Below the pieces are notes generated by a model that saw nothing but the letters and a program-made list of their open reading frames with translations, did no database searches and was not told the origin of the DNA. A program made the translations under genes and the position numbers. From contig CAAGLC010000026.1 in the NCBI GenBank assembly GCA_900770685.1, positions 1-29,785 of the forward strand: a stretch of DNA of 29,785 nt. The letters are read 5' to 3'. The stretch's first letter is position 1. Each line of letters begins with the position of its first letter. Source of the DNA: Clostridia bacterium (GTDB lineage: Bacteria > Bacillota > Clostridia > Christensenellales > Borkfalkiaceae). Positions 14,540 through 24,500 of the stretch are shown here, piece by piece.

Positions 14540-15985
14540 ATGGGAGGATTTTTTGGCGTCGTTTCCAAAAAAAAAGACGCTATGTTAGACGTTTTTCTTG
14601 GAACTGATTATCACTCGCATTTGGGAACTAAAAGCGGTGGGCTTGCTTGTTTTAACCAAGAAGTTGGGTTTCAAAGGAAAATTCATAATCTTCATAACGC
14701 ACCTTTTAGAACTAAGTTCGAAAACATATTCGAAATAATGAAAGGGCGTTCTGTAATCGGCTGTATTAATGATTCCGATCCTCAACCGCTACTAGTTTGT
14801 TCAAAACTTGGCAACTACGCGTTGTGTTTCGTTGGCGTGGTTAATAACCAAAAGGAACTAATTGACGAGTATATCGAGGTTTATGGAGGACAATTCGGCG
14901 GTCAATCGGGAGGGGGAGTAAACTCAACCGAACTTATTTCCGCGTTTATTAATCAAAAAAGCTCTTTCGTTGAAGGTATTAGTTTCGTTCAACAAAAGAT
15001 AAAAGGCACGGCTGTAATATTAATTTTAACCGAGCAAGGAAATTTAATCGTTGCAAGGGATAGGGTTGGAAGACTTCCCGTGCACGTTGGAAAAAATAAA
15101 GACGGTATGGCTGTTTCCTTCGAATCGTTTGCTTATCAAAAACTCGGTTATAAAGATGAATACGAATTAGGACCAAATGAAATCGTTGAGATTGACGGAA
15201 ATTCGATTAAGGTGCTAAAACCTGCCGAAGAAAAGATGTGCATGTGTTCGTTCCTTTGGAGTTATTACGGATATCCCACTTCGACGTACGAAGATAAAAA
15301 CGTTGAGGAAATGCGTTACAATAATGGTGTTAACCTTTATAATAACGACGTGAAAAACGGGTGCGTGCCAGAAGTTGATTGTGTTGCCGGCGTACCTGAT
15401 TCGGGAACACCTCACGCCATTGGCTATGCAATGAAAAGTGGAATTAGGTTTGCAAGACCGTTTATAAAATATACTCCCACCTGGAGTAGAAGTTTTATGC
15501 CGTCGAACCAGATGGAAAGAAATAAAATTGCAAAATTAAAAATGGTTCCCGTAAAGGAACTTATTCACGATAAAAACTTGCTTTTCGTTGACGATTCAAT
15601 AGTTCGTGGAACGCAAATTAGAGAAACGGTAGATTTTCTTTACGAGAACGGAGCGAAAAGTGTTCACGTTCGCTCGGCTTGTCCACCCATAATGTTTGGC
15701 TGTAAGTATCTTAACTTTTCAAGACAAACCAGTAATACCGACCTTATAACCAACGCTGTTATTATGGAACTAGAAGGCGAAGAGGGATTAAAGCATATAA
15801 GCGAATATGCCGATCCTAGCACGGAAAGGCATCAAAAAATGAAAGACGCGATAAGGAAGAAACTTAACCTTGCATCACTTGAGTTTCAAACTATCGACGG
15901 GCTTATTGACGCAATAGGCATAGATAAATGCAAACTATGTACTTATTGTTGGGAAGGAAAAATCAAGATTAAGGAGAAAATATGA
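14540..15985 (+). CDS. purF: PurF-like amidophosphoribosyltransferase, glutaminase site lost
   Basis: PurF makes phosphoribosylamine from PRPP and nitrogen. The C-terminal phosphoribosyltransferase half is intact: the flexible loop around 316-340, the PRPP motif VDDSIVRGTQ at 350-359, and cysteines equivalent to the Bacillus-type [4Fe-4S] ligands (Cys234/236, Cys388, and a C-terminal CKLCTYC at 464-470). The N-terminal Ntn glutaminase domain keeps its fold pattern but lacks its catalytic residues. The protein begins MGGFFGV, with Gly where Cys should be; HRGQ is replaced by HLGT; the GHTRYST region reads GCINDSD; and the HNGN oxyanion motif reads FVGV. AAAGGAG fixes this start, so no hidden propeptide exists. 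It probably uses free ammonia or a separate donor. The last 4 bases overlap purM. Confidence 0.88.
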   Translation: MGGFFGVVSKKKDAMLDVFLGTDYHSHLGTKSGGLACFNQEVGFQRKIHNLHNAPFRTKFENIFEIMKGRSVIGCINDSDPQPLLVCSKLGNYALCFVGVVNNQKELIDEYIEVYGGQFGGQSGGGVNSTELISAFINQKSSFVEGISFVQQKIKGTAVILILTEQGNLIVARDRVGRLPVHVGKNKDGMAVSFESFAYQKLGYKDEYELGPNEIVEIDGNSIKVLKPAEEKMCMCSFLWSYYGYPTSTYEDKNVEEMRYNNGVNLYNNDVKNGCVPEVDCVAGVPDSGTPHAIGYAMKSGIRFARPFIKYTPTWSRSFMPSNQMERNKIAKLKMVPVKELIHDKNLLFVDDSIVRGTQIRETVDFLYENGAKSVHVRSACPPIMFGCKYLNFSRQTSNTDLITNAVIMELEGEEGLKHISEYADPSTERHQKMKDAIRKKLNLASLEFQTIDGLIDAIGIDKCKLCTYCWEGKIKIKEKI

Positions 15986-17025
15986 AAAACCTATCAAAAT
16001 CAGACGTATACGCTGCGGCGGGTGTAGATATTACCGCTGGTTACAAGTCAGTTGAATTAATGAAAGAACACGTTAAAAGAACGGCTACTAAGGGAGTGTG
16101 TTCGGACGTTGGTGGATTCGGTGGACTTTTCGAGTTAGATTTAACTGGAATTGAAAAACCCGTATTAGTAAGTGGAACGGACGGAGTTGGAACAAAACTC
16201 AAAATGGCGTTTTTAATGGACAAGCACGACACGGTTGGTATCGATTGCGTTGCAATGTGTGTTAACGATATAATTTGTTCGGGCGCTAAGCCGTTAATTT
16301 TCTTAGATTATATTGCTTGCGGAAAGAATTATCCGGAAAAAATTGCCGATATAGTAAAAGGCGTTGCCGAAGGTTGCGTTCAAGCAGGTTGCGCTCTTAT
16401 CGGTGGCGAAACGGCAGAAATGCCGGGCTTTTACCCGATTGACGAATACGACTTGGCGGGATATTCAACCGGTGTAGTAGATAAGTCTAAAATAATCGAC
16501 AACAATTCTATGGAAGAGGGCGACGTTATTATTGCGCTTGCATCAAGTGGCGTACACTCCAATGGTTTTTCGTTAGTTAGAAAGGTTTTCGACGTAGAGA
16601 ACGCCGATATTAAAGCGCCTAGAGAAGAGTTGGGTGGAAAATCACTCGGTGAAACCCTTTTAACTCCTACTAAAATTTACGTAAAATCGGTGCTTAATCT
16701 TTTAGAAAAAGTTACCGTTAAAGGTATTTCTCATATAACCGGCGGTGGTTTTTATGAAAATATTCCGAGAAGTATTCCAGATGGATTGTGTGCGGAAATC
16801 GTTAAGGAAAACGTTAAAGTTCTTCCGATATTCAAACTTCTTGCTAAGGAGGGAAACATCTCTGAAAGGGATATGTTTAACACCTTTAATATGGGCGTCG
16901 GTATGAGTATCGTTGTGGCTAAAGAAGATTTAGATACTGCGCTCGAAATCTTAAAGGCATCTGGCGAAGACGCTTACTATTTAGGAAAGATAGTAAAGTC
17001 TGAAGAAAAAATTATTATAAAATAA
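15982..17025 (+). CDS. purM: AIR synthetase (phosphoribosylformylglycinamidine cyclo-ligase)
   Basis: ATP-dependent ring closure of FGAM to AIR. The protein opens with YAAAGVDITAGYKSVE, carries VGGFGGLFEL and SGTDGVGTKLK (AIRS N-terminal nucleotide-binding segment), and GGETAEMPGFY in the middle; ITGGGFYENIPR marks the C-terminal domain. 347 residues is the normal size. It overlaps purF by ATGA, implying coupled translation, with TAAGGAGAA as binding site inside purF. Confidence 0.98.
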   Translation: MKNLSKSDVYAAAGVDITAGYKSVELMKEHVKRTATKGVCSDVGGFGGLFELDLTGIEKPVLVSGTDGVGTKLKMAFLMDKHDTVGIDCVAMCVNDIICSGAKPLIFLDYIACGKNYPEKIADIVKGVAEGCVQAGCALIGGETAEMPGFYPIDEYDLAGYSTGVVDKSKIIDNNSMEEGDVIIALASSGVHSNGFSLVRKVFDVENADIKAPREELGGKSLGETLLTPTKIYVKSVLNLLEKVTVKGISHITGGGFYENIPRSIPDGLCAEIVKENVKVLPIFKLLAKEGNISERDMFNTFNMGVGMSIVVAKEDLDTALEILKASGEDAYYLGKIVKSEEKIIIK

Positions 17026-17049
17026 TAGTAAAAAAGAACGGATGCGCAA

Positions 17050-17682
17050 ATGAAAAGAGTATTAGTTAAATTGGTGGGTGGAATACCTGCGGGAATACTT
17101 ATATCAATAGGTGGAACAGCGCTTTTATGCTGTTCCGACAAAGTGGTGGGAGCGCTTTTATTTACGATAGCGCTAGTAACCATATGCTATAAAGGGTATT
17201 ATTTATTTACCGGGAAGGTAGGTTATCTTGCCGAAAGATGCAAAAAGGACGACGTTGAAAGTATTCTTTTAGGTCTTTTAGGCAACACGATCGGAGCAGT
17301 AGGTTGTGGATTTCTTCTCTCATATGCAATAGGTGGAATACAAGAGTCGGCATACGTTATTTGTAGTGCGAAACTACTTCAATCTCATCCCGTAGCGTTA
17401 ATAAGAGGGATTTTTTGTGGAATTTTAATGTACGTTGCCGTTTCGGTGTTTAAGGAAAACGGTAAAAACGTTTTAGGCATAATGATTGGGATACCCGCGT
17501 TTATCTTATCGGGATTCGAGCACTCTATTGCCGACCTTTATTATTTTGCCGTATCGGGTATCGTTGACGGAAGAGCGTTTATATTTATACTCGTGGTTAT
17601 ACTTGGAAACGCAATCGGAGGTATGTTGCTTCCGTTCTTTAGTAAAGTAAAACTTAAAAAGGAAGAGAAAATTGAACAATAA
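17050..17682 (+). CDS. FNT-family formate/nitrite channel in the pur operon
   Basis: A 210-residue multi-span membrane protein. The family signatures are a YLFTGK segment (51-56), equivalent to the omega-loop LFTG of FocA; SGFEHSIADLYYF (154-166), containing the central pore histidine His158; and a GNAIGGM glycine motif in the last helix (186-192). Six hydrophobic stretches are compatible with the FNT fold, which forms pentameric formate, nitrite or hydrosulfide channels. It is shorter than FocA/NirC (about 270-285), mainly at the N-terminus. It sits between purM and purN, and its end overlaps the purN start. With fhs next door, formate is the most likely substrate; nitrite or hydrosulfide cannot be excluded by sequence. 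Confidence 0.85.
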   Translation: MKRVLVKLVGGIPAGILISIGGTALLCCSDKVVGALLFTIALVTICYKGYYLFTGKVGYLAERCKKDDVESILLGLLGNTIGAVGCGFLLSYAIGGIQESAYVICSAKLLQSHPVALIRGIFCGILMYVAVSVFKENGKNVLGIMIGIPAFILSGFEHSIADLYYFAVSGIVDGRAFIFILVVILGNAIGGMLLPFFSKVKLKKEEKIEQ

Positions 17683-18283
17683 AGCAAGAATAGCCGTTTT
17701 AGTTTCCGGTGGGGGGACTAATCTTCAAGCGCTTATAGACGCGGAAAAAAACGGAATTATACAAAACGGAAGAATAGTTCTCGTTATAAGTAACAATCAA
17801 AACGCTTACGCCCTAGAACGCGCAAGAAGTAACGGCATAAAGGAAAAAGTATTGTTAAAAAAACAACTCGGCGGGCAGGAAGCGTTTGAACAAGCAATAA
17901 TAGAAGAACTTAACGAAAATAAAATAGACTTAATCGTTTTAGCAGGATTTATGTCTATTTTATCGGAAAATTTCACTAAGCAATTCGATAAACGCATAAT
18001 AAACGTACATCCGTCGCTTATTCCGTCTTTTTGCGGGAAAGGGTACTACGGGTTAAAGGTACACGAAGAAGCGCTTAAAAAAGGCGTATTCGTTACCGGT
18101 GCAACAGTTCATTTCGTTAACGAAATTCCAGACGGTGGCGAAATAATAATGCAAAAAGCAGTTGACGTTTTAGAAGGCGACACGCCGGAAATTTTGCAAA
18201 AAAGAGTTATGGAACAAGCCGAGTGGCAAATTTTGCCCCTTTCGGTAGAAAAAATTAGTAAAAAAATCATTATGGAGAAATAA
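17672..18283 (+). CDS. purN: GAR transformylase (10-formyl-THF dependent)
   Basis: Transfers the formyl group of 10-formyl-THF to glycinamide ribonucleotide. The start is a TTG at 17672, preceded by GGAAGAG and giving the family N-terminus MNNKARIAVLVSGGGTNLQ; no ATG is available. The catalytic triad is visible as Asn111 and His113 in INVHPSLIP and Asp154 in IPDGGEII. 203 residues is normal. It overlaps the FNT channel gene by 11 bases, so its translation likely depends on ribosomes finishing that gene. It is one of two consumers of 10-formyl-THF in the operon. Confidence 0.96.
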   Translation: MNNKARIAVLVSGGGTNLQALIDAEKNGIIQNGRIVLVISNNQNAYALERARSNGIKEKVLLKKQLGGQEAFEQAIIEELNENKIDLIVLAGFMSILSENFTKQFDKRIINVHPSLIPSFCGKGYYGLKVHEEALKKGVFVTGATVHFVNEIPDGGEIIMQKAVDVLEGDTPEILQKRVMEQAEWQILPLSVEKISKKIIMEK

Positions 18284-18285
18284 AG

Positions 18286-19005
18286 ATGGACGTTTATAAG
18301 ATTAACGATATCGAAAAATTAATTAAAGGCAACTCTTACGTTGGTAGGGGTATTGTTTTAGGAAAGAGTGAGGATGGTAAAAAGGCTTGCTCGGCTTATT
18401 TTATTATGGGCAGAAGTGCAAACAGTAGAAATCGTGTTTTCACGTATAAAAACGACGTTTTGTACACCGAACCTTTCGACGCAAGTAAAGTTGAAGATCC
18501 AAGTTTAATCATTTACGCCGCCGTTAGAGAATACGAGAATAAGTTGATAGTAACCAACGGTGACCAAACTGATACCATTTACGAAGGCTTAAAAGAGGAT
18601 AAATGTTTTTCTTGCGCGTTAAAGAGCCGTAAGTTCGAGCCGGATGCTCCAAATCTTACGCCTAGAATTAGTGGACAAATTACCTTTAAGGAAAATGATT
18701 TCACCTATAAGATGAACATATTAAAAAGCGCGGACGCAGAGGGCAACGCTTGCAATAGATATACCTTTGATTTCGAGCCTATAAACGGTTTAGGACATTT
18801 TATTCACACCTACGTTTGCGACGGAAATCCTATTCCCACTTTCCAAGGAGAACCTGAAAGGGTTAGTATTCCTAACGATATTGATGAGTTTACCAATAAA
18901 CTTTGGGAAGCGTTAGACGCAGACAATAAAATTTCGCTTTTCGTTCGTTATACCGATTTGGCTACGGGACGAAAAGAAGACAGAATTATAAATAAAAACA
19001 AATAG
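18286..19005 (+). CDS. purO: IMP cyclohydrolase, PurO type
   Basis: Closes the ring of FAICAR to give IMP. It is unrelated to the IMP cyclohydrolase half of bifunctional PurH and belongs to the family first described from archaea (PurO). Recognisable segments are YVGRGIVLG (18-26), IMGRSANSRNR (40-50) and VTNGDQTDTIYE (89-100), and a FEPDAPNLTPRISG stretch in the middle. At 239 residues it is slightly longer than archaeal PurO. It begins 2 bases after purN and precedes the standalone AICAR transformylase, whose product is its substrate. TATGGAGAA provides the binding site. Confidence 0.9.
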   Translation: MDVYKINDIEKLIKGNSYVGRGIVLGKSEDGKKACSAYFIMGRSANSRNRVFTYKNDVLYTEPFDASKVEDPSLIIYAAVREYENKLIVTNGDQTDTIYEGLKEDKCFSCALKSRKFEPDAPNLTPRISGQITFKENDFTYKMNILKSADAEGNACNRYTFDFEPINGLGHFIHTYVCDGNPIPTFQGEPERVSIPNDIDEFTNKLWEALDADNKISLFVRYTDLATGRKEDRIINKNK

Positions 19006-19023
19006 AAGTAAGAGGAAGAAAAA

Positions 19024-20208
19024 ATGAAAGAATTTGAATTAAAATACGGATGTAATCCTAACCAAAAACCATCGAAAATCTATATGAAAAACGGTCAAGA
19101 TTTGCCCATTAAAATTTTGAACGGCAGACCGGGATATATTAACTTTTTGGACGCTTTTAACAGTTGGCAATTAGTTAAAGAACTCAAAGAAGCGCTCAAT
19201 CTTCCTGCAGTTACTTCTTTTAAGCACGTTAGTCCTACTTCCGCAGCAGTAGGTGTTCCTATGAGCGAAGACTTAAAGAAAGCGTGTTTCGTTACCGACG
19301 TTGAAGGGTTAGACCAATCACCCCTTGCAATTGCATACGCAAGGGCGCGTGGGACGGACAGAATGTGCTCGTTCGGCGACTGGGTTGCTCTTTCCGACGA
19401 GTGTGACGAAATTACTGCAAAATTAATCGCAAGAGAGGTTTCAGACGGAGTTATTGCACCGTCTTATTCACCCAAGGCGTTAGAAATACTTAAGGCAAAG
19501 AGAAAGGGAACTTATAACGTAGTTGAAATCGATCCTAACTACGTTCCGGAAGTTCAAGAAACGAAAGACGTTTTCGGTATCACTTTCGAGCAGGGTAGAA
19601 ACAATTTCAAAATTAATAGGGAATTATTAGCAGATATCGTAACTGAAAATAAAAATCTTCCCGAAAGCGCCGTTAGAGATTTAATAATTGCGCTTATCAC
19701 CTTAAAATACACGCAATCTAACTCGGTTTGCTATGCGTTTGACGGACAAGCAATCGGCGTTGGCGCAGGACAACAATCGAGAATACATTGTACTCGTCTT
19801 GCAGGAACGAAAGCAGATACTTGGTTTTTGCGTCAACATCCGAAGGTATTAAACCTTCCGTTTAAGAGCGATATTAAAAGACCGGATAGAGATAACGTTA
19901 TAGACGGATATATAAATAAAAACGAAGAGGACGTTACGGCAGACGGAGTATGGCAAAAATACTTTACCTCTCGTCCCGAACCTTTAACAGAAAAGGATGC
20001 AAAAGAGTTCTTATCTTCAAGAAAGGGCGTATCGTTAGGCTCTGACGCTTTCTTCCCCTTCTACGATAATATCGATAGGGCGAGAAAGAGTGGCGTAGAG
20101 TACGTTGCGCAACCGGGTGGTTCTGTTAGAGACGACGCGGTTATCGCTCGCGCTAACGAATACGGTATGGTAATGTCGTTCACCAAGATGAGATTATTCC
20201 ATCATTAA
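19024..20208 (+). CDS. purV: Standalone AICAR transformylase (PurH C-terminal domain type)
   Basis: Transfers a formyl group from 10-formyl-THF to AICAR (ZMP). It corresponds to the transformylase half of PurH; the N-terminal methylglyoxal-synthase-like cyclohydrolase domain is absent and the gene starts cleanly with its own AGAGGAAG site, so this is a natural single-domain form. The catalytic Lys67-His68 lie in SFKHVSPTSAAVG; YTQSNSVCY and GAGQQSRIHCTRLA are further active-site segments; the C-terminus RLFHH is typical. Its substrate ZMP is the ligand sensed by the riboswitch on fhs. The symbol purV follows the proposed name for the single-domain enzyme; many databases would label it purH. 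Confidence 0.94.
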   Translation: MKEFELKYGCNPNQKPSKIYMKNGQDLPIKILNGRPGYINFLDAFNSWQLVKELKEALNLPAVTSFKHVSPTSAAVGVPMSEDLKKACFVTDVEGLDQSPLAIAYARARGTDRMCSFGDWVALSDECDEITAKLIAREVSDGVIAPSYSPKALEILKAKRKGTYNVVEIDPNYVPEVQETKDVFGITFEQGRNNFKINRELLADIVTENKNLPESAVRDLIIALITLKYTQSNSVCYAFDGQAIGVGAGQQSRIHCTRLAGTKADTWFLRQHPKVLNLPFKSDIKRPDRDNVIDGYINKNEEDVTADGVWQKYFTSRPEPLTEKDAKEFLSSRKGVSLGSDAFFPFYDNIDRARKSGVEYVAQPGGSVRDDAVIARANEYGMVMSFTKMRLFHH

Positions 20209-20255
20209 TCTATAAAAACAATTATAAATACTAAAAATTCAAGGAAATGCAGGAA

Positions 20256-21521
20256 ATGAAAATTCTCGTAGTTGGTGGCGGTGGTAGAGAACACGCCATA
20301 ATAAAAAAAATCAAGCAAAACCAAACTGTTGACAAAATTTATGCAGTGCCCGGTAACGGTGGTATGAAAGACGATGCGATTTTAGTAAATATCGGCGCTA
20401 CCGAGTTGGATAAAATCGTACAATTTGCAGTAGATGAAAAAATCGATTATGCAATCGTGGCACCGGACGATCCGTTGGTTTTAGGGCTTGTTGACCGTTT
20501 AGAAGAGAAGAATATCCCTTGTTTCGGACCGAGAAAGAACGCCGCAATAATCGAGGGAAGTAAGGTTTTTTCTAAAAATCTTATGAAAAAGTACGGCATA
20601 CCTACGGCAGAATACCAAGTATTTTCTTCATATGAAAAAGCCTTAAAATATCTTGAAACCGCGCCTATTCCTACGGTAATAAAAGCAGACGGGCTTGCTC
20701 TTGGCAAGGGAGTTATTATCGCCTTCACTAGAGAAGAGGCGATGGACGCTATAAAATCAATAATGGAAGACAAGGCGTTCGGAAGTTCCGGCGATAACGT
20801 GGTTATCGAAGAGTTTTTAGAAGGTCCGGAAGTTTCCGTTTTATCGTTTACGGACGGGAAAGTCGTTGTTCCAATGATTTCTTCAATGGACCACAAAAGA
20901 ATAGGGGACGGAGATACCGGTCTTAACACGGGAGGTATGGGAACGGTTGCGCCAAACCCATATTACACCGAAGAAATTGCCAAAGAGTGTATGAATAAGA
21001 TATTTATTCCTACCATAAACGCAATGAACGCCGAGGGTAGAACTTTTAAGGGATGTTTATATTTCGGGCTTATGATTACCAAGAACGGTCCAAAGGTTAT
21101 AGAATATAACTGTCGATTTGGCGATCCCGAAACGCAGGTAGTATTACCGTTACTTAAAAGCGATTTATTATCGGTTATGATGGCTACCACTAACGGAACG
21201 TTAGATAAAACGCCCGTTGAATTTGAAAACAAAAACGCTTGTTGCGTTATTATGGCAAGTAAAGGCTATCCCGTTAGTTACAAAAAGGGATTTGAGATTA
21301 CTATTCCAGAAACGGTTAAAGATAGGGTTTATGTTGCCGGAGCAAAGTTAGAGGACGGCAAGTTGTTAACTTCGGGTGGAAGAGTGCTCGGCGTTACCAA
21401 TATCGCAAACACGTTAAAAGAAGCCGTAGAATTATCTTATAAAGACGTTGAGAGGATAACGTTCGATGGCGCAACTTATAGAAAGGATATAGGCTTAAAG
21501 GCTCTAAAAGCAGGAGAATAA
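20256..21521 (+). CDS. purD: GAR synthetase (phosphoribosylamine-glycine ligase)
   Basis: ATP-grasp ligase that joins glycine to phosphoribosylamine, the product of PurF. The N-terminus MKILVVGGGGREHAII is the PurD signature; TGGMGTVAPNPYYT and YNCRFGDPETQVVLPLL are ATP-grasp segments. Two ATGs compete: the one at 20247 lies directly against AAGGAA with no spacing, while 20256 has about nine bases of spacing and gives the typical N-terminus, so the latter is chosen (421 residues). Phosphoribosylamine is unstable, so PurD normally acts close to PurF. Confidence 0.96.
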   Translation: MKILVVGGGGREHAIIKKIKQNQTVDKIYAVPGNGGMKDDAILVNIGATELDKIVQFAVDEKIDYAIVAPDDPLVLGLVDRLEEKNIPCFGPRKNAAIIEGSKVFSKNLMKKYGIPTAEYQVFSSYEKALKYLETAPIPTVIKADGLALGKGVIIAFTREEAMDAIKSIMEDKAFGSSGDNVVIEEFLEGPEVSVLSFTDGKVVVPMISSMDHKRIGDGDTGLNTGGMGTVAPNPYYTEEIAKECMNKIFIPTINAMNAEGRTFKGCLYFGLMITKNGPKVIEYNCRFGDPETQVVLPLLKSDLLSVMMATTNGTLDKTPVEFENKNACCVIMASKGYPVSYKKGFEITIPETVKDRVYVAGAKLEDGKLLTSGGRVLGVTNIANTLKEAVELSYKDVERITFDGATYRKDIGLKALKAGE

Positions 21522-21524
21522 AAG

Positions 21525-24500
21525 ATGGTATATAGAGTTTACGTAGAAAAGAAAGAAGGTCTTACGCACGAGGCAAACGCCCTTTTTGGCGACGTTAAAG
21601 GGTTGTTAAAGATTGACGGTCTAAAAAAAGTTAGGGTGCTTAATAGATACGACGCGGAAAATATTTCCGAAGAATTATTCGATTACGCCGTTAAAACGGT
21701 CTTTTCAGAGCCCCAGTTAGATATCGTTTATAAAGAATTAGAAAAAGACGATGCTTTAGTTTTTGCAACTGAATATCTTCCCGGTCAATACGACCAAAGG
21801 GCAGATAGCGCTTCGCAATGTATACAAATTATTTCGCAAGGGGATAGACCTACCGTTAAAACGGCAAGGGTTTACTTGTTGTACGGCGAAATTAGTCAAA
21901 GTCAGTTAGAAGAAATTAAAAAATACGTTATAAATCCCGTTGAAGCGAGAGAAGCGAGTTTAGATAAACCTTTAACACTTTCAACCGTTTACGATATTCC
22001 GTCAGAAGTTAAAATTTTAGAAGGATTTATCGATCTTGACCAAGAAGGGCTAAAAGCGTTTATTAAAGAATACGGCTTGGCGATGGATTTAGGAGATATC
22101 AATTTCTGTCAGGAGTATTTCAAAAAGGAAGGCAGAAATCCTACTATAACTGAAATAAGGATGATTGATACCTATTGGTCCGACCATTGCCGTCACACCA
22201 CCTTCTTAACCATAATCGACAACGTTACTTTTGAAGATAAACTCTTGCAAGACGCTTACGACGAGTATATTGAAGTAAGAAGAAAATTAAATAGAGTTAA
22301 ACCCATTTGCTTAATGGATTTAGCAACCGTTGCCGTTAAATACTTAAAGAAAAACGGCAAACTCGATAAACTTGACGAATCGGAAGAAATCAACGCTTGT
22401 ACGGTTAAAATCGAAGTGGAGGCAGACGGGGAAAAACAGCCTTGGTTATTGCTTTTCAAGAACGAAACGCACAATCACCCCACGGAAATTGAGCCGTTTG
22501 GTGGCGCGGCAACTTGTATTGGTGGAGCGATACGAGATCCGTTATCGGGTAGAAGTTACGTTTACTCGGCAATGAGAGTAACGGGCGCAGGCGATCCCAC
22601 GGTGGACGTTTCTAAAACGCTAAAGGGTAAACTTCCGCAAAGAAAAATCGTAACGACAGCGGCAGCAGGATATTCTTCGTACGGTAACCAAATCGGTCTT
22701 GCAACCGGTATGGTTGACGAAATTTATCATAGTGGATACGTTGCTAAAAGGATGGAAATCGGAGCGGTAATGGCGGCTGCTCCCGCAGAAAACGTTAGGA
22801 GAGAACGTCCCGAAGCAGGCGACGTTGTAATATTACTTGGCGGAGCGACGGGAAGGGACGGATGCGGAGGAGCAACCGGTTCTTCAAAATCACATACAAC
22901 CGAATCGCTCACTACTTGTGGGGCTGAAGTTCAAAAAGGAAACGCTCCAGAAGAAAGAAAACTACAAAGATTATTTAGAAACCCCGTTGCGTCTAAAATG
23001 ATTAAAAGATGTAACGACTTCGGCGCAGGTGGTGTTTCGGTTGCGATAGGCGAATTGGCAGACGGTCTTGATATAAACCTTAACGCCGTACCCAAAAAGT
23101 ACGACGGTTTGGACGGAACGGAACTTGCAATTTCTGAATCGCAAGAAAGAATGGCAGTCGTCGTAGAAGCCAAAGACGTGGAAAAATTTATTGCCTTAGC
23201 AACAACTGAAAATCTTAACGCAACTCCGGTTGCAACAGTAACCGACAAGGAAAGATTGGTTATGACTTGGAACGGAAAAACTATAGTTGACGTTAAAAGA
23301 GAATTCTTAAATTCTAACGGAGCAGAAAAACACGTTAACGCTAAAGCTAGTAAAATAGAGAAATTCGATAAAGAAATTCCTAATGATTTTGAAAAGGGAT
23401 ATAAAGAATTAGTAGCAGACCTTAACGTATGCTCAAAGAGAGGTTTATCCGAGAGATTTGACTCGACGATAGGCGCAGGCACTGTATTAATGCCTTTCGG
23501 TGGTAAAAATCAAAGAACGCCGATTCAGGCAATGGTGCATAAAATCTCGATGGAGAAGAACGATACGAGCGATTGTTCGCTTATGAGTTGGGGTTATAAT
23601 CCGTTCATAACCGAAAAGAGCCCCTATCACGGAGCATACCTTGCGGTAATCGAATCGGTAGCAAAACTCGTTGCAACGGGAGCAGAGTTTAAGGACGTTT
23701 ATTTAACCTTCCAAGAGTATTTTGAAAGGGTAGGTAAGGACGAAAAGAGGTGGGGTAAGCCGTTGTCTGCACTTTTAGGTGCGTTTAAGGCGCAAATGGA
23801 ACTTCAAATCGGTTCTATCGGTGGAAAGGACTCTATGAGTGGTAGTTTTGAAAATATCGACGTTCCGCCAACGCTAGTATCGTTTGCCGTAACCACTTCA
23901 AAAATTGACAAAATTGTTTCACCGGAATTCAAGAGCGCAGGCTCTAAAGTATATTTGTTAAAGCCGGAAAACGACCAAAACGGATTGCCGAAAACGGAAA
24001 GCTTGCTTAAACTTTTCGAAACGATAAAAGAACTCAACGATAAAGGACAAATCAAATCTATGTACACGCCGACCTACGGTGGCGTAGCCGAAGCCATTTA
24101 TAAAATGTGTATCGGTAACGGCTTAGGTTTCGAGTTTGAATCGATTGATTTAACTACTTTATTCGGATATAATTACGGCGCTTTCATTGTTGAAACGGAT
24201 AGTGACCTTAACGCAATCCTTTTAGGTAAGGTAATAGAAACTGAAAGTTTAGTATATAACGGTAAGTCGTATGCAATGAAGGGATTAAACGACCTATATG
24301 AAGGAAAATTAGAGGGCGTTTATACTTGCAATATCGATAAAGAAATCGTTCCGCAAATGAACGTTAGTTATCAAGCCGAAGAAAGAGTTGCGCCGGCAAT
24401 AAAGGTTGCGCGTCCAAAGGTAATAATTCCCGCGTTCCCAGGCACTAACTGTGAATATGATAGCGCAAAAGCAATGGAGAGCGCAGGCGCTGAAGCGAAA

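Noticed and set aside
19024..20208. Possible truncated PurH pseudogene, as the cyclohydrolase half is missing
   Set aside because: The gene has its own binding site and a clean family N-terminus, and the missing activity is supplied by adjacent purO, so it is a natural single-domain enzyme.
20447..20929. 160-codon open frame antisense to purD
   Set aside because: Shadow of a conserved coding region with no initiation signals.
22931..23482. 183-codon open frame antisense to purL
   Set aside because: It mirrors the codon pattern of purL, has no binding site or promoter and resembles no family; it is a shadow frame.
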